Assembly (NCBI GenBank): GCA_014189685.1
Contig: DVAB01000029.1
Coordinates: 1 to 38,616, forward strand
Source of the DNA: Candidatus Naiadarchaeum limnaeum
Lineage (GTDB): Archaea > Undinarchaeota > Undinarchaeia > Undinarchaeales > Naiadarchaeaceae
Direction of reading: 5' to 3'
Length of the DNA: 38,616 bases
In this document: one piece after another, positions 37,832-38,616 of the stretch
How positions within the stretch are numbered: the stretch's first letter is position 1
Layout: each line of letters starts with the position of its first letter
Program-made: the position numbers and the translations under genes
Notes under the pieces: model-generated
The model's input: the letters and a program-made list of their open reading frames with translations, nothing else
Databases searched by the model: none
Told to the model about the DNA's origin: nothing

Positions 37832-37849
37832 CTTTTATTTGGGGACACT

Positions 37850-37926
37850 CTGGCTTGCAGCTTGTAGCTAGTAGCTTGTGGTTTCTTGTTCAGGCCGCAA
37901 GCTGCGAGCTGCTAGCTACGAGCCAG
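37850..37926. repeat. Large 32-base-arm inverted repeat built of 7-base units
   Basis: Arm 37850-37881 is complementary to 37895-37926 at 25 of 32 positions, with four more G-U pairs if transcribed in the plus direction and a 13-base loop. The left arm is built of AGCTTGT/AGCTAGT units of seven bases. It begins three bases after the rnp2 stop, so it could be the terminator of the RNase P unit or a separate palindromic element. Confidence 0.75.
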
Positions 37927-37929
37927 CCT

Positions 37930-38304
37930 TCAGAAATATTTTTCGTTTGCTTTTTTTATCGTCCCACTCACTCCGCGCACATTAAAAACAACATCCTGCC
38001 CGTCTCCGAGCTTTTGCGAGGAGATACTCGTTAGAGCATTAATTTTAGTTATAGCAGTGAGTGCCGCAAGAACTTTTTGCTGGGCTTTATGCGAACACCT
38101 CAAAATTCCTTGCTTTTTTTCAGGGTTAAATTCAATTAGCCAGAGGTTTTCCTCAGAAGTTCCTAATTCGCCGTAGAGGTGGAGGTTAGCAGAGGTTACA
38201 GCTTTTACAATATCCTGATCAGAAAAATTTCCTCTACTGATTAGTTCAAAGGCGATGTAACGCCAATTTTCCTTCTGACTTGGTTTTACTTTAAATTTGA
38301 CCAT
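37930..38304 (-). CDS. rnp2: RNase P protein Rnp2 (Pop5)
   Basis: The 124-residue protein matches archaeal Pop5: NWRYIAFELISRGNFSDQDIVKAVTSANLHLYGELG, then WLIEFNPEKKQGILRCSHKAQQKVLAALTAI, and the ending VRGVSGTIKKANEKYF. Pop5 pairs with Rpp30 to activate the catalytic domain of RNase P RNA, which removes tRNA 5' leaders. It starts 1 base after the Rnp3 stop. A CTCC/GGAG stem (38003-38024) lies within its coding region. Confidence 0.94.
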   Translation of the reverse strand: MVKFKVKPSQKENWRYIAFELISRGNFSDQDIVKAVTSANLHLYGELGTSEENLWLIEFNPEKKQGILRCSHKAQQKVLAALTAITKINALTSISSQKLGDGQDVVFNVRGVSGTIKKANEKYF

Positions 38305-38305
38305 T

Positions 38306-38616
38306 TTATTCCTTTACAATTTTTACGCCGTCTTCAATCTCAATTCCCTTTCTTTTTTCGCGATTCCTTTTAACAAGTTCAAACGGAGTTTTCAAAACCG
38401 CAGCTTTTGCTTCTTCATGCTTAAATCCCAAACTTTCGGCAAATGCAATTATCTGTGTTGCGTTCCTGAGGCCATAAACATTTTGCGCCCCGCTTGCGAG
38501 AATTAAAGGCATTTTGTATTTCCGCGCCAGCTCCAAGTTAAACTGCAATTTTGAAACCATAGTTGCACGCTTCATTCCATAAACACCGAGGAAATCTGCT
38601 AAATCAAATTCAAGCA
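38306..38616 (-). CDS. rnp3: RNase P protein Rnp3 (Rpp30), 5' end missing
   Basis: The frame runs off the right edge of the window. The visible C-terminal 102 residues include FDLADFLGVYGMKRATMVSKL, then LARKYKMPLILASGAQNVYGLRNATQIIAFAESLGFKHEEAKAAV and KTPFELVKRNREKR, the TIM-barrel end of archaeal Rpp30. The ATG at 38575 is internal because the frame stays open upstream and encodes conserved Rpp30 residues. It is Pop5's partner and is directly upstream of rnp2. Confidence 0.93.
   Translation of the reverse strand, partial: LEFDLADFLGVYGMKRATMVSKLQFNLELARKYKMPLILASGAQNVYGLRNATQIIAFAESLGFKHEEAKAAVLKTPFELVKRNREKRKGIEIEDGVKIVKE

Noticed and set aside
37850-37926. Attachment site or integrated element boundary
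   Set aside because: No integrase, tRNA or matching direct repeat is found in the window.

Overview
The window is archaeal. It carries aCPSF1/FttA, the Rrp4/Rrp41/Rrp42 exosome, archaeal proteasome alpha and beta subunits, SDO1, RpoP, L7Ae, L24e, S28e, L37Ae, prefoldin beta, Pcc1, RNase P proteins Rnp2 and Rnp3, UPF0147 and an archaeal GltX. Promoters look like TATA boxes about 25 bases before leaderless starts. Internal genes have strong GGAGGTGA Shine-Dalgarno (SD) sites. Compact spacing, short AT-rich genes and several unfamiliar small proteins suggest a small-genome, DPANN-like lineage, but that placement is inference. I see no tRNA, rRNA, CRISPR array, transposase or integrase. Once the small genes and one broken gene are counted, no stretch over 300 bases lacks a gene.

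Layout. 1-1329: oxidative-stress block with the 3' end of a peroxiredoxin, a nickel superoxide dismutase precursor (sodN), its maturation peptidase (sodX), and a 14-codon CxxC micro-ORF behind a perfect SD. 1334-5654: UlaG-type hydrolase, a protein made of two tandem half-SWIB repeats, a 2-hydroxyacid dehydrogenase homologue without its catalytic Arg and His, RtcB and archease, with a frameshifted small gene between the last two. 5796-8251: MarC-type membrane protein, a 37-residue zinc ribbon, and a trio matching ArvA/ArvB/ArvC (Era-like GTPase, DUF2073, zinc ribbon). 8371-12495: FxLYD-like lipoprotein, MscS-like membrane protein paired with a small winged-helix protein, Ndk, a GGCT-like protein, then L24e, S28e and L7Ae with a His-rich tail.

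12610-17105 is membrane-rich: DedA, a GT39-like glycosyltransferase, a Yip1-like protein and a cation/proton antiporter. 17161-21323 holds an LsrF-like aldolase/thiolase, a stand-alone asparaginase C-terminal domain, and a tightly overlapping run of a small 2-TM protein, a Met-rich secreted membrane protein, OsmC, a methyltransferase and a zinc alcohol dehydrogenase. 21325-24613 holds a zinc-ribbon membrane protein, GltX, an archaemetzincin-like protease and an unknown protein. 24615-28046 (minus) is eno-rps2-RNase J. 28269-30906 (plus) is the proteasome beta subunit then FttA. 30952-38616 (minus) is the classical exosome/proteasome superoperon from Rnp3 and Rnp2 through PsmA, SDO1, Rrp4, Rrp41, Rrp42, L37Ae, RpoP, Pcc1, prefoldin beta, a DHH phosphoesterase and UPF0147 to SepF.

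The strongest unexplained signal is a dispersed family of short perfect inverted repeats with 3-base loops. They sit directly before start codons (sodN, archease, the winged-helix gene, psmB, rrp4) and also inside the coding start of rps2. Two members (sodN, rrp4) end in the same hairpin, in which CCTCC faces the SD GGAGG across an 11-base loop, so they could mask the ribosome-binding site.
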